Both the position numbers and the translations under genes were made by a program. The notes beneath the pieces are model-generated. The model saw only the letters and a program-made list of their open reading frames with translations, was not told the origin of the DNA and did no database searches. Below are positions 1 to 12,456 of a stretch of 64,000 nt of DNA, piece by piece. Source of the stretch: Symbiodinium natans (taxonomy: Eukaryota; Sar; Dinophyceae; Suessiales; Symbiodiniaceae); contig CAJNDS010002431.1 of the NCBI GenBank assembly GCA_905221605.1, positions 351,089 to 415,088 on the forward strand. The letters run 5' to 3'. Position 1 is the first letter of the stretch. Each line of letters starts with the position of its first letter.

Positions 1-363
1 CCCCCCCCCCCCCCCCAAAAAAAAAAAAAAAAATAATAAAAGCCCAAAAAAACCCTATTCTAATCATTAAGGCCCCTATACTAACCCCCTGTCAACCCAC
101 AAGCCGAGCCAGGGGCGCTATGAAACCCTCAAAAGCCCTACGAGCCCTGAAAACCCTGTACACCCTCTGAGCCACCCTCATGAACCTTAGGCATTAGGGT
201 TAGGGTTTAGGGTTTAGGGTTTAGGGTTTAGGGTTTGGGGTTTGGGGTTTAGGGTTTGGGGTTTGGGGTTTAGGGTTTAGGGTTTAGGGTTTAGGGTGTA
301 AGGTTTAGGGTTTACTCCCAAGCCCGAAACCTAAGCCTGTAAAGCCAAACCAACCGAAATCAG

Positions 364-1463
364 GGCTGGGCTTACATCGTGCGGAATAAGATGAACTTCT
401 GCTTTGACGCGGTCATGCTGCGCGGCCGCAGTGTGTGGTTAAGGACGAGGTTAAAGCGTACATTGGGGGGGGGCTTTAGAGGCTTTACAGGGGCTTTAGG
501 GGCTTTTGGGGCCTTAATTAGGGGTTTAGGGGCATTAGGGGCTTTAGAGGTTTAGGATTGGGATATCGGGCTTACGCGGATTTTTCAGGGCCCTGTAGGG
601 GGTTTCTGAGGTTTTTCGGTGGCCTTGGATTGGTTTCAGCTCGAGGCTTGCTTTTGGGGCCTTCACCAACGGCCCTGAAATCAATCGGCTACCATCGGCC
701 GCTACGGATGATTCAGCAACTCAATACCCTAAACGACCCAGAAACCCCAACAAACCCGGAAAAGTGCCTAAGAACCCTAACAACCCGAAAAGTCCTAAAG
801 ACTCTAAAAACCCTCAAAGACTCTGCAAACCCTCTAAACCCTAAAAGACTCTAAACATCCCATAAACCCTAACCCTAAAGCCTACACCCTAAACCCTAAC
901 CCCTAAACCCTAAACCCTAAACCCTAAACCCTAAACCCTAAACCCTAAACCCTAAACCCAAATCCACCCTAAACACCATGAAATCTCCGGACTGCGGCGA
1001 AGCCTCCAGGTTGGTGTGCGCCTTATCTGCGCTCCGCGCGGGGGCCCGCATGCGAAGCTGTCAGCCCTGCAAAAGGGTGTAGGGTTTAGGGTTTAGGGTT
1101 TAGGGTTTACAGGAACCCTCTGAACTCTAAACTTGTCACCAAGAAAGCTTCACATCTTGGAAGGTATTCGGAGGTAGCTTTTAATGGTTGTATGGGTTGT
1201 GCAGTACACAGAGCCTCAAGACTTATAAACCCCAAGCCCTGGGGCATCTTTATACGTTCAGAATCCAGTCCAACGAGAGGGGCTAAGGATTCTTTGAGGT
1301 TTGGGGGTTTAGAGTTTAGGGGTTTAGGGTTTAGGGTTTAGGGTCTAGGGTTTAGGGTTTAGGGTCTACGGTTTAGGGTTTACGGTTTAGGGTTTAGGCC
1401 CCAAGGCGCAGGATTCAGGGCTTTGGGTTTTAGGGCTTCAAGCTTTGCGCTTTTTCAAGGTAT

Positions 1464-1500
<37 letters not shown>

Positions 1501-4500
1501 GGGGGGGGTGGCCGTTGAAAGTTTCAGTGCTTTAATTAAAGGTAAACCCTAAACCCTAGACTCTAAACCCTAAACCCTAAACCGTAGACCCTAAACCCTA
1601 AACCCTAAACCCTAAACCCTAAACCCTAAACCCTAAACCCTGAACGAAGAGGTGCCAGCTGCCCCTTCCCTGAGGCCTCGTCTTCGAAGTGCCCCTGACA
1701 CACAGCTACATCTTTGAGCATCGAGATGCATCGGCCCTACAAAGTTTAGCGGTTTCTAGGGTTTAGGGTTTGGGGTCTAGGCTTTTTAGGGTTTTTAGGG
1801 TTTTTAGGGTTTGGGGTTTGGGGTTCAGGGTTTGGGGTTTGGGGTTTGGGGTTTGGGGTTTGGGGTGCCTTGTGGGTTTGGGGTGCTTTGTGGTGTTTTG
1901 TGGTGTTCAGGGCTGCACGTGATCAACGGGATTTGTTTGGGAGGAAAACGTCACGGGACTCAAGGAGGGATCCTTACTATTAGTGGTGCTTTAGGGCTCA
2001 CTAGGGAGGGTACTTAGGTATGTAGGGACTATATCAGATACCATATAGGGGTTATATAGGGTAATAAGATTAAGGGTCCCTTCTAGGGGTTCCTCCTTAT
2101 AACCCTTAAAGAGGCTTCAGGGCATGGGACTGGGGAGTCCCTTGTGATTCAGGCGGCTTCCGTATCAAGTAAAGCCCTAAGCCCTGTAAGCCCTATCAGC
2201 CCCCTAAACCCTAAACCCAAAACCCTAAACCCTAAACCCTAAACCCTAAGCCCTAAGCCCTAAGCCCTAAACCCTAAACCCTAAACCCTAAGCCCTAAGC
2301 CCTAAGCCCTAAGCCCTAAAGCCCAAATCTTCCACCCTAAGCCCAAAACGGTCCGTTCTCTCAATGGTGGTCCGTTTTGGGGTGCCCTGGAGAACAAGGG
2401 GCCCCCCACCATTCAGAGAAGTGAGTATATGGAAATCCCCTAAACCCAAAACCCAAAACCCTAAACCTTAAACCCTAAACCCTAAACCCTATACCCTAAA
2501 CCCTAAACCCTAGCCCTAAACCCTAGCCCTAAACCCTAGCCCTAAACCCTAAACCCTCAAGGCCCTAAGCCTTCGGAAAGGAAGTAGCGAACTCCCAGGT
2601 GAGAAACTTGGTGGGCATGGCTCTGGGGGTGGCTTTGGCTTCTGAGGCCGTGGCTTCCTTTCTGCTTGTGTTTGAGGTTTAGGGTTTAGGGTTTAGGGTT
2701 TAGGGTTTAGGGTTTAGGGTTTAGGGTTCAAGGTTTAAGGTTTAGGGTAGTTTGGGGGAGGTGAGGGCAGGGGTGTTAGGCTTTAGGGCATAGTTTTCAT
2801 GTGTTGAGTTCATTGTTGCCGGGGGAGGGGGTTATGCACGGTTTTTTGCCGGGTTTGTGGCTTGTCGCGGGGGTTGCGAGTGTGGGTTTGTAGACCTTAC
2901 ACACCCTAATCTCCCCAGCTCTCAAACAACCAAGCCCTAAGCCCAAGACCCTGAACCCCAAACCCGAGGCCCTCATTTCTTCAGAGGAAGCATCCCCAAC
3001 ACCTGAGCCTAAACCCTTGAGTGCGTGATCCCGCACCCTGAACCGCTAGCAAAGCTGAAAGAACATCCGCTCTCAAGACCCCCCCCCCCCCCCCGTCCCC
3101 AAAGCCCTGAAACCGCCCTGAAACAGACCCTAAGACCTAACCAAACCCCAAACCCCAAACCCTAAACCCTAAACCCTACGCCCCGAACCCTAAACCCCTA
3201 AACCCTGATCCCTAAACCCTAAACCCTAAACCCTGTACAGCAGGCCTTCTTCGCCTTCGTCGTCCCCAGCGATGCCATGAAGGCAGGTTCAGTGTCGGGC
3301 CCAGCTGTGCTTTAGGGTTTAGGGTTTAGGGTTTAGGGTTTAGGGTTTAGGGTTTAGGGTTTAGGGGATAGGGGTTAGGGTTTAGGGTTTAGGGGATAGG
3401 GGTTAGGGTTTAGGGTTTAGGGGTTAGGGTTTTTAGGGTTTAAGGTTTAGAGGTTCCGGACTCGAATTCACTTCAGTTGCTCAAGGGTTACGGTCTCTTT
3501 GTAGCTAAAACAAGTCCCTGAATTGTGGTCTCTTTGGATTTACACAAAATATATATTCATATACATATGCATTTGCATGTGTGTATATGTATACGGATAC
3601 ATAGAACATTCGGTGCTTCATCGGCAGCATACTGAGAGAGGATCGTAATTTCGAGAACTGCCTTTGCTTGGAGGTTCCTGGTACTTGTGAACCAATTACA
3701 ACTGTACTTCTAACAGTACTTAGAACCATCTTAGGGCACTTAAGGGGCTTATGAGTGGGTTCGAAGTACAGTTATAATTGGTTAGGAAGCACCCCTAAAC
3801 CCTAAACCCTAAACCCTATAAACCCTAAACCCTAAACCCTTCTGAGGCTGGCCTTTCCCTGGCCAATATACTCTTCGCGGCAGCGGCCTTGGCACAAGAA
3901 AGCGGAGTCTCCTAGGGTTTAGGGTTCAGGGTGTAGGGTTTAGGGTTTAGGGTTTAGGGTTTAGGGTTTAGGCTTCGAGGCGCAGGATTTAGGGCTTTGA
4001 GGTTGAGGGCTTCAAGCTTTCCATTTTTTCAAGGTACAGGAATTTTGGGCGTTTGGCCGTTTACCCTAAACCCTAAACCCTAAACCTTAAACCCTAAACC
4101 CTAAACCCTAAACCCTTTTGGGAGTCCAGGGGTGAAATCGTAGACGGGCGGAGCCGGAGAGCTGCCAGCTCTTCGGACGGCACCTTGTGCTGCACGGGCT
4201 TGTGTTGTTGCGGCTTTAGGGTTTGGGGTTTAGGGGTTAGCGACATAAAGAGGGTTTAGGGTTTAGGGTTTAGGGTTTAGGGTTTAGGGTTTAGGGTTTA
4301 GGGTGCAGAGTGTAGGGTGTAGGGTTTAGGCCTAGGGCTTAGGGAACCTGACGCCTGAACCAGTAACGCGCCCGGAGGCAGCAAACTACGTGGATGTTGT
4401 CGGCTTCATGCCGGTCGTTTGGCGCTTGTACCAGGCCAAGCCCCAGAACCCTGAACCCTACACCCAAGCCGTTTGACCCAAACCCAAGCCCTATGCCCTA

Positions 4501-7500
4501 AACTTTTTCCTAAACGATATAAACCCCAAACTCTACAACCCAAACCCCCAAACCCCCAAATCCCCAAACCCCCAAACCCCCAAACCCCAAACCCCAAATC
4601 CCCAAATCCCCAAAGCCACAAAGCCCTAAAACCCTAAAACCCTAAAACCCTAAAACCCTAAAACCCTAAAACCCTAAAACCCTAAAACCCTAAAACCCTA
4701 AAACCCTAAAACCCTAAAACCCCAAAACCCTAAAACCCTAAAACCCTAAAACCCCATACCCCAAACTTTAAACCCTCAACCCAGGAACCAAGAGTGTAGC
4801 GAGAAATCGTAGAAGACACTCGTAACCGGTTCGTGTGACGGTGTACGCGGCGGAGGGCGCTGGGAGTGGCGATGGATCAGGGCGCCCGCCTCAACATGGC
4901 AATCCCTAGACCCTAAACCCTCAACCCTAAACCCTAAACCCTAACCCCTGTGGCGGCGGCCCGGAGAAGTTCTGCCCGTATCTCTTCCCCTGCGGGCTCG
5001 ATGTCGGGGATGGAGCGCAGGGGAACTGCCCCGAGTGCCGGGCTTTGACGGAGTCCTACCCGGGGGTTGCTGCAGGATTGCAGCAACCGCCGTGCCCTGC
5101 GTTTCGGGTATATTCCTGAATTAAGGGGTTCTTCCCTTATTCTGAATTAGGTCATATTTCTTAATTAGGAGCCCTAAACCCTAAACCCTAAACCCTAAAC
5201 CCTAAACCCTAAACCCCTTCATTAAGAGGTGTTGCAAGATCTGAGTGCCCATTCTGCGATCCCATGTCTTGCGAAAGGGCACTTCGCCAGCGCACACATG
5301 GTGTCCCCCCTGTGGTGTGGCCCTCCGCCCCTCCCCTCCTTAGTAGTAGAGTAGATAACCTTTAACCTTTTTGGGTTAATATATTCCCCTTATAATCCCA
5401 AAGGTTAACCTTTAAAACCCCTAGGTACTGGACAACTAAGCCTCTGGTGTGGTTAGGTGGTTGGGGTTCAAGGTTTGGGTTTCAGGTTTATGGTTTCAAA
5501 GCTGTCGCACTGTGCGTGTTCGGGATAAAGGCTTACTGTCCCCCCCCCCATGGTGTGGTTGTGGTGTTGGGGTTTGGGGTTTAGCGCTGAAGGTTTTGGG
5601 ATTAGGGTTGAGGTTTAAGGTTCAGGGTTTCGGGAGAGGGGAGAGGGGTTTAGGGTTTAGCGGAGGGAGGGGGGCTGGATAAACGGGGGAGATATCATGA
5701 GGGGGGGGGGGGGGGGGGGGGACCGGCGAACCGCGAACCGCAGTCATACATGTGCACGCCTATGCAAGAATGGCAGCGATATTCAATGAATATGTACGGA
5801 GATTGAGATACACAGACAGACCGCGAAAGCGAGAGAGAGGGAGAGAGATCTCCTTTCATGCCTTAACCCTCAACCCTCAACCCTCAACCCTAAACCCTAA
5901 ACCCCGAAGCCGTCCGCAAGCCCGACAGGCCGAGAATGCCTTGGATGACTTCGCAGTGGGAACCATGGTTGCCACGTCCCGCTTGGCTTGGGCTTCAGGG
6001 TTCAGGGTTCAGGGTTCAGGGTTCAGGGTTTAGGGTTTAGGGTTTAGGGTTTAGGGTTTAGGGTTGAGGGTTGAGGGTTTGGGGTTTAGGGTTTAGGGTT
6101 TAGGGTTCACGGCTTGTGTAGGGTTTTCCGATGGGTGTTTCAGATGGGTTTCAGGCTCTTGGGTTTGTAGAGGTTGACTGCTTTAGCGTTGGGAGTTTAG
6201 GATGTTCGGGGTTGGGGTTGAGGGGGGTTGCATTTTTTTTGGGTGATGCTTCAAGGGGATGGAGACAGAGACCCAGAGACCAGCAACTCAAGCAACTCTA
6301 TACACATTTTTTAGGGTTTAGGGTTTAGGGTTTAGGGTTTAGGGGGTTTAGGGTTTAGGGTCAAGGGCTGAGCTTAACACTCTTGACTCAATGGGAGCAA
6401 GGAGCTTAGTAGCTTGACCTGCTTGCAACCTGATTGTCGGAGAAGCTTGAGATCCTAAACGGGTCTAAGGGCTAAGGATTTAGGGTTTAGGGTTTAGGGT
6501 TCAGGATTTAGGGTTTAGGGTTTAGGATTTAGGGTTAGGGTTTAGGGTTTAGGGTTTAGGGTTCTGCCACTCTGTCACTGAGTTTGGCTGGCCAGGTGTC
6601 CCTGGAAGCCAAGCAGCAGGCCTTGTTTTTTACGGCTTCCGTTGACCAAGTGGTTTAGGGTTTAGGGTTTAGGGTTTAGGGTTTAGGGTTTAGGGTTTAG
6701 GGTTTAGGGTTTAGGGTTTATTCAACACAACGTATGGTACGTATGTAAGAAGCAAAAATGTCAAAGCCCATTAAGTCGATGCTTCCCCAGAACGCCAATT
6801 CTGAACTCAACGCCGTATAAACCCTACGCACCCTATCAACCCTCTCAACTCTATCAACCCTACAAACCCTGTAAACCCTGTATTCCCCATACCTGTGAAC
6901 CCCTGCAAACCTTGTAAACCCTGAACCCTAAACCCTAAACCCTAAACCCTAAAACCCTAAAACCCTAAACCCTAAACCCTAAACCCTGAAACCCTGAACC
7001 CTAAACCCTAAACCCTAAACCTTGTAAACCCTACAAAAAACTCTTGAACCCTATGAAAAGCCGCAATTTCTTGTAGGCTGTTCAGCCATAGGAAGGAGAC
7101 CGGCCTTCATAACCGCAATTCGACCTAGAGATTCAGGTTTCGGGTTTCGGGTTTAGGGTTTAGGGTTTAGGGTTTAGGGTTTGGGCGTAGGGTTTAGGGT
7201 AAACGGTTTAGGGCTTCGGTTTTCGAGTTTAGGATTCAGGCTTTGGGATTTCGGGCTTCGGGTGGTTTGAAGAAAGATTTCTCCTCCGAAGAAAGGAATC
7301 AGAAACCCAAAAGCCCTAAACTCTAAACCCGCGAAGACTCGAAGAGTTTTGGACTTAGAGGTGTTGAAGCCTCTAAACCCGAAGCCCCCAGCACCATAAC
7401 CCCATCCACCTGCCTCCGCCGCACTAAGCTTCCAAAACCAAAAGCCAGAGCCTTGCCGAAACCTGATGCACGGAACGCTTTTCAACCCCTCGAGGCCCAT

Positions 7501-10500
7501 GAAACACCCCTAAACCCTAAACCCTAAGCCCTAAACCCTAAACCCTAAACCCTAAACCCTAAACCCTAAACCCTAAACCCTAAACCCTAAACCCTAAACC
7601 CTAAACCCTAAACCCTAAACCCTAAACCCTAAACCCTAAACCTGAATCTCCAAGTAGCATTGCAAGGTGCGGGTCTTCTTCGGCTTCGTGTGCGCGTTCT
7701 ACCTGTGGGACGATGTGCCCTCCAGCAATTCATGGTGCACCGCTCTCACTTAAAACCTAAGGGTTTAGGGTTTAGGGTTTAGGGTTTAGGGTTTAGGGTT
7801 TAGGGTTTAGGGTTTAGGGTTTAGGGTTTAGGGTTTAGGGTTCAGGGTTCAGGGTTCAGGGTTCAGGGTTTAGGGTATAAGCCCCTCATAGCCAGTTCTG
7901 TACGATAATCCCTCATATACAAACCCTACAGCCCCTACACCCCAACCCGAAACCCCTAAGAGCCTAAACCCCTTGGAAAAGCTTAAAACCGCAGACCCCT
8001 AAAGAATCCCCTGCATGAAGCCGTAACCATTAACCCCCCACATAAAATTCCCCTAAGCTTTCACCTCTGAACAAAAGCGCACGATAGAACGTTGCGCAGG
8101 GGTGGGTGGGTGGGGGCTAGGCGTGTAGTGTTTAGGGTTTAGGGTTTAGGAGGGTTTCGGTTTAGGGTTTAGGGTTTAGGGGGACCTTTATGGGTTGAGG
8201 GAGTTTAGAGATTTCGGGGTTTCAGGTTTAGGGTTTAGGGCTTTGAGGCTTTCGAGGGTGTTGTGGTGGAAATTCCAGGGAGAGAGCTTACACTTGCAAA
8301 CGCCAGCTAAACCCGGCCTAGGACCCGGATTATGCCATTATTCCTTTTTTTAGGGTTTAGGTTTCCTTATCAGACCCTTTAGAGCAAAAAGGGTACCCTT
8401 TATTCCTAGGTGATTCTTGGGTCACCCTGAGCCCAAAACCGTGAACCCTAAACCCTAAACTCTAAACCCTAAACCCTAAACCCTAAACCCTAAACCCTGA
8501 ACCCAGCTGGAGCGAGGTACTTGAGCCCATCTCCAGCATGATGGATGAGCCAGTTGGCATGATGGCGCTGGGCTTAGACATCAGCTTAGGGTTTAGGGTT
8601 TAGAGTTTAGGGTTCAGGGTTTAGGGTTTAGGATTTAGGGTTAAGGGTTAAGGGTTTAGGTTCTGGGGTTTAGCTGAGACTCCCTTGAGCCTCAAGCCGA
8701 CACCCTTAACCCTAAAGTTTAAAGCCCGCGAACCCTACAGCCACAACGTCTCCCCCCTGACCCCTGACCCCTGACCCCTAACCCCCTAAACCCTACACCC
8801 TAATTGAGCCCCCCCTAGGCCCCCTTAAACCCCAAGCCTCTTAAAGCCCTAAGCCCCGAAGCCCCCCTAATCCCCAGGGTCTCAAGTCTCCATGCTTTTG
8901 GCCCTCAAGCCCTCGTCCAGACCCCAGCGCCTCAAAAAAAACTCCACGCCCTAAACCCTAAACCTTAAACCCTAAACCCCAAACGCCAAACTCCCCAAAC
9001 CCCAAACCGTAAACCCTGAAGCCCAAACCCTAAACCTTAAACCCTAGACCAGGCACATGCAGCTCACTTCATCATGCTCATTGACTTCGCCGGTTTTTTC
9101 TTGTTCCAGGCGAAGCACCAGACCCCTATCAAGGGTTTGTTTAGGGCCTAGGGTTCAGGGTAAAGGGCTTAGGGTTTAAAGTTTAGGGTTGAGGGTTTAG
9201 GCGGGCTTAGGAAGGTGTGCTACACCTAACCTAAATCCGACGTGTACGCACCTAAGCCCAAACTAGACGCTAAACTCCTAAACTCAGCTCAGCTGCCCGC
9301 AGAGTTGTTGTAGCTTGCCGTGAAGACTCCATATCTTTGAGGGCCCCTAGTCCCCAAACCCTAAATCCTAACCCTACCTAAACCCAAACGCCGCAAGTCC
9401 CTAAAGGCGAAGCCTGTTGGGGTTTAGGGTCTAGGGTCCAGAGTTTAGGGTTTAGTCTTTGGTGCCGGACGGGGTTGAGGGTTTAAGCCCAAGCAGCCTG
9501 CGGGGCTTGATTCGGGCCTTCCTTTCTGTGCTCGGGGCACTTGCATCTTCTGGGACCCCCAAAACAAGTTACAACTAGTCCTAAACTCTAAACCCTGAAC
9601 CCTAGACCCTAAACCCTAAACCCTACACCCTAAACCCTACAGGGGCTGAGTCCCATGTGCTGCAGGTAGGGACTCACGGATGAAGGGGCTTCATGTCTAG
9701 GGTTTCGAATTTAGGGTTTAGGGTTTAGGGTTTCAAATGCCGTTGAGGCAGAGTCGCTTGAGGGGATCCTGGGTTAGGGCTTAGGGGTTGAGGGCTTGCA
9801 GGGTTGAAAGCTGATAGGGCTTACAGGGTTCATAGGGTTTTTGTTCGGGTTCTGATAGGGTTTGTAGGGTTTCATCGGGTTTCATAGGGTTTAGAGTGAC
9901 TAGAGGGTTTAGAGGGTTTAGAGGGTTTAGAGGGTTTAGAGGGTTTAGAGGGTTTAGAGGGTTTAGAGGGTTTAGAGGGTTGAGAGGGTTTAGAGGGTTT
10001 AGAGGGTTTAGAGGGTTTGTAGGGTTTGTAGGGTTTAGGGTTTGGCTCAAGGGTTCGCGGATTTTTGAATGTTTAGGTCCTAACATGCGAAACGTCAGCG
10101 TGCCAGGTGAACAATCCCACCACCACGAAGGAACGGGGCGAACAACTGCCACGACCACAGACGCAAAGGGAGAGTCGATTTCGGGGACACCGTTTGTTTC
10201 CAGAATCTAAAGCCCAAGACCAGAAACCCCACACAAACCCTCAAGCTGTCAAATACGGCCCCGACACAAACCCCTAACAATACATCATAATATGGGGTTT
10301 ACGAAAACAAGGGACCCCGAAGAAGGCACCCCCTAATATCGTAAACCCCCATATGTAAGAAAATTTCCCTGAGCCGAGGCCCCAAACATTCTTGAAGTCC
10401 ACCCTATGCCCTAAATCCTAAACCCAGGCCCTAAACCCTATACCTTATACCCTGAACCCTGAACCCTGAACCCCGAACCCTGAACCCTAAACCCTAAACC

Positions 10501-12434
10501 CATCCTAAACCCTAAACCCTAACCCTGTCGTTCGGTCTAAGGGCCTGGAACCAACTCTTACACAACCCTAACTTTGTCATAGTGGGGCAACATGTTTATG
10601 TTTTTCGGTGTACTTTAACTCAGCAAGGGTCAGAAAGTTTAAGTTTTTAATGTTGTTTCAACCATGAACTAGCTAGCCCCTAAACCCTACTTCCTAAACC
10701 CTAAACCCCGGAACCCTAACCCCTACACCCTAATCCCCAACAAGCACTTAGCTCCCGAGAATATATCCATGGCAATGGATGAAACCATGCAGATTCACAA
10801 CATCAAGAATCTTGCAGGTACAGCCACTATAAGCAATACAGCATCATCCTGGTCCAACTGAGCGAGTTCCGTTAGGGTTTGGGTTCGGGGGTTAAGAGTT
10901 TTAAGGAGAATCCGATGCCACCACTCCAAACGATAGAATTGCTGCTGGTCTTGGCGAGGGCCTTGTCTGAACCTGACAAAGAGAGTCAGGTATGCAGATG
11001 ATGCAAGTGGCTTGCGATGGGGGACTCACTTGCAAGAGAAGTAAATCCCATCATGCACACATAAACCCCACTCAAGCACACAAGAATCAGCCAGACCCCA
11101 GTGCAAACCCCATGTAAACAACACACGAATCCTCAAAGCCATCAAGCAACACCCCTAAACCCTAAACCCTAAACCCTAAACCCTAAACCCTAAACCCTAA
11201 ACCCTAAACCCTAAACCCTAAACCCTAAACACCCTGAAAACCCTGAAACACTAAACCATGAACTTCACCCCGAAGCCTCCGAAGCCGCTGAAACCTTTAG
11301 AACAGTTTCATGGTACTTATTAACCAATGATGACTGTACTTAATGCTGTACTTATAACCATGTGAGGGCACTTAGGGGGCTTATAACTGGGTTATAAGTA
11401 CAGTTACAGTTGTTCGAGAAGTACCATGAACCTCCAAGTAAACCCTAAACCCTAAACTCTAAACCCGAAACCCTTTTCTCCTTCTGTACCAGGCAGGGCC
11501 TGCTCGACGAGGACGCGCAGGCCTTCTGCGCGTCTTTCAGCTCTCGAAGATTTCCTGGGTTTAGGGATTCGGGTAACCCTAAACCCTAAACCTTAACTCC
11601 TAAACCCTAAACGCTAAACCCTAAACCCTAAACCGGTTTGGGTGCCGGGTTTGTGGGTGTAGGGTTTAGGATTGGGGTTTTCGCCCGCCGGACGGCCCCG
11701 ACCCCCTTTGCTGGGTGGATCCGATGGTCATGCCCACAGGGTTTGGGGTTTGGGGTTTGGGGTTTGGGGTTTAGGGTTTAGAGTTTAGGGTTTAGGGTTT
11801 AGGGTTTAGGGTTTGGGGTTTGGGATTTGGGGTTTGGGGTTTGGGGTTTGGGGTGCAGCATAGAATTTAGACTTTAGCTAAGGTTGATCATTACAACCGC
11901 GTCAGACCCTAAACCCAAAACCCTACACGGAGTTGGGCCTGGGGCTTAGGACTTGGCAGTTTGAGGATATTTTTTAGGAGGTTGTCGTCTTGTGCTCCGA
12001 AATTAAGACTCGAGGGCAAGGTTTCGCTAAGGTTACGGTTTCAGATTTGGAGTTTGGTCTGTGTTCCGGGCTTAGGGTTCAGGCCAGAATCTCCGGTGTA
12101 GGGTTCGGGTCTATTCTACTGGACCCCTAAACCCTAAACCCTAAACCCTAAACCCTAAACCCTAAACCCTAAACCCTAAACCCTAAACCCTAAACCCCTA
12201 TACCAGGGCTGGGTACCTCGTCGCTCAGTCCGCACGCCCCTGGCAGGATGAACCCTGACCACGCGGGCCCCTGGCGAGGCTCCGCTTTTCTCAGGGTTTA
12301 GGGTTTAGGGTTTAGGGTTTAGGGTTCAGGACTTCACAACCCTCAGCTTGCGCAGTGTAGAGACCAGAGAGAGACTGCGGAGAGCCTTCTGGCTCACCAG
12401 TGCCGTAGCCAGTTTGCAAGCTGGAGCTCTGTAA
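364..12434 (+). CDS. Exon chain(s) of unrecognised gene(s), 5' end outside the window
   Basis: Candidate exons: 364-436, 1010-1076, 2599-2676, 3241-3308, 3847-3906, 4364-4434, 4967-5107, 5929-5991, 6596-6652, 7667-7734, 8507-8583, 9053-9134, 9497-9568, 10752-10817, 10906-10989, 11493-11558, 11670-11740, 12207-12295 and 12330-12434 (TAA at 12432). From 4364 to 8583 the codon phase fits from exon to exon. Several exons encode hydrophobic stretches (2599-2676, 3847-3906, 7667-7734, 9053-9134); 4967-5107 is cysteine-rich (KFCPYLFPCG, NCPEC). No family was recognised. A membrane protein is possible, and 9053-9568 recalls a channel pore region only weakly. Phase fails between 8583 and 9053 and around 10906, so exons are missed or more than one gene is present. 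An alternative end is the TGA at about 12256 in another frame of exon 12207. Confidence 0.42.
1466..1508. repeat. Poly-T run followed by poly-G
   Basis: A T run of more than 30 bp passing into nine G, between opposite telomeric arrays, at the turning point of an intron. Confidence 0.95.
3668..3793. repeat. Palindromic MITE-like element, family 2, copy a
   Basis: Left arm GGTACTTGTGAACCAATTAC, right arm the inverse of GGTGCTTCCTAACCAATTAT; about 125 bp that can fold nearly end to end. Confidence 0.72.
4620..4755. repeat. Array of the 8-bp variant CCCTAAAA
   Basis: Sixteen or so units of CCCTAAAA, the Chlamydomonas-type telomere motif, in pure tandem beside ordinary CCCTAAA blocks. Local homogenisation of a variant points to slippage or unequal exchange. 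Confidence 0.95.
8317..8424. repeat. Inverted-repeat element, family 1, copy a
   Basis: Begins CCTAGGACCCGG and ends CTTGGGTCA, with an internal TTCCTTATCAGACCC...AAAAAGGGTACCC hairpin. About 108 bp. Related to copies at 17157-17268 and 40523-40636. Confidence 0.6.
9895..10022. repeat. Array of the 9-bp variant TTTAGAGGG
   Basis: About thirteen units of TTTAGAGGG. The unit is a multiple of three, which creates long GFRGFR / PLNPLN frames that are not genes. Confidence 0.95.
10289..10355. repeat. MITE-like element, family 3, copy a
   Basis: ATATGGGGTTTACGAAAA at the left and ATCGTAAACCCCCATAT at the right. Partial or diverged copies lie near 24809-24890, 48480-48577 and 63059-63168. Confidence 0.65.
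11309..11438. repeat. Palindromic MITE-like element, family 2, copy b
   Basis: Arms CATGGTACTTATTAACCAAT and the inverse of CTTGGAGGTTCATGGTACTT. Lies between candidate exons 10906-10989 and 11493-11558. Confidence 0.75.
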
Positions 12435-12456
12435 GATTCAGGGCTCGTGGCCAGCG

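Noticed and set aside
1-310. Window start as a chromosome end
   Set aside because: The first array is short, unique exon-like sequence follows at once, and arrays of both orientations continue throughout; nothing marks a terminus.
9053-9568. Polycystin or other cation-channel pore segment
   Set aside because: The hydrophobic exons resemble such segments only in general composition; exon phase does not even join 9053-9134 to 9497-9568, so no family is claimed.
9781-10210. PLNPLN and GFRGFR frames of about 100-125 codons
   Set aside because: Produced by the 9-bp telomeric variant array.
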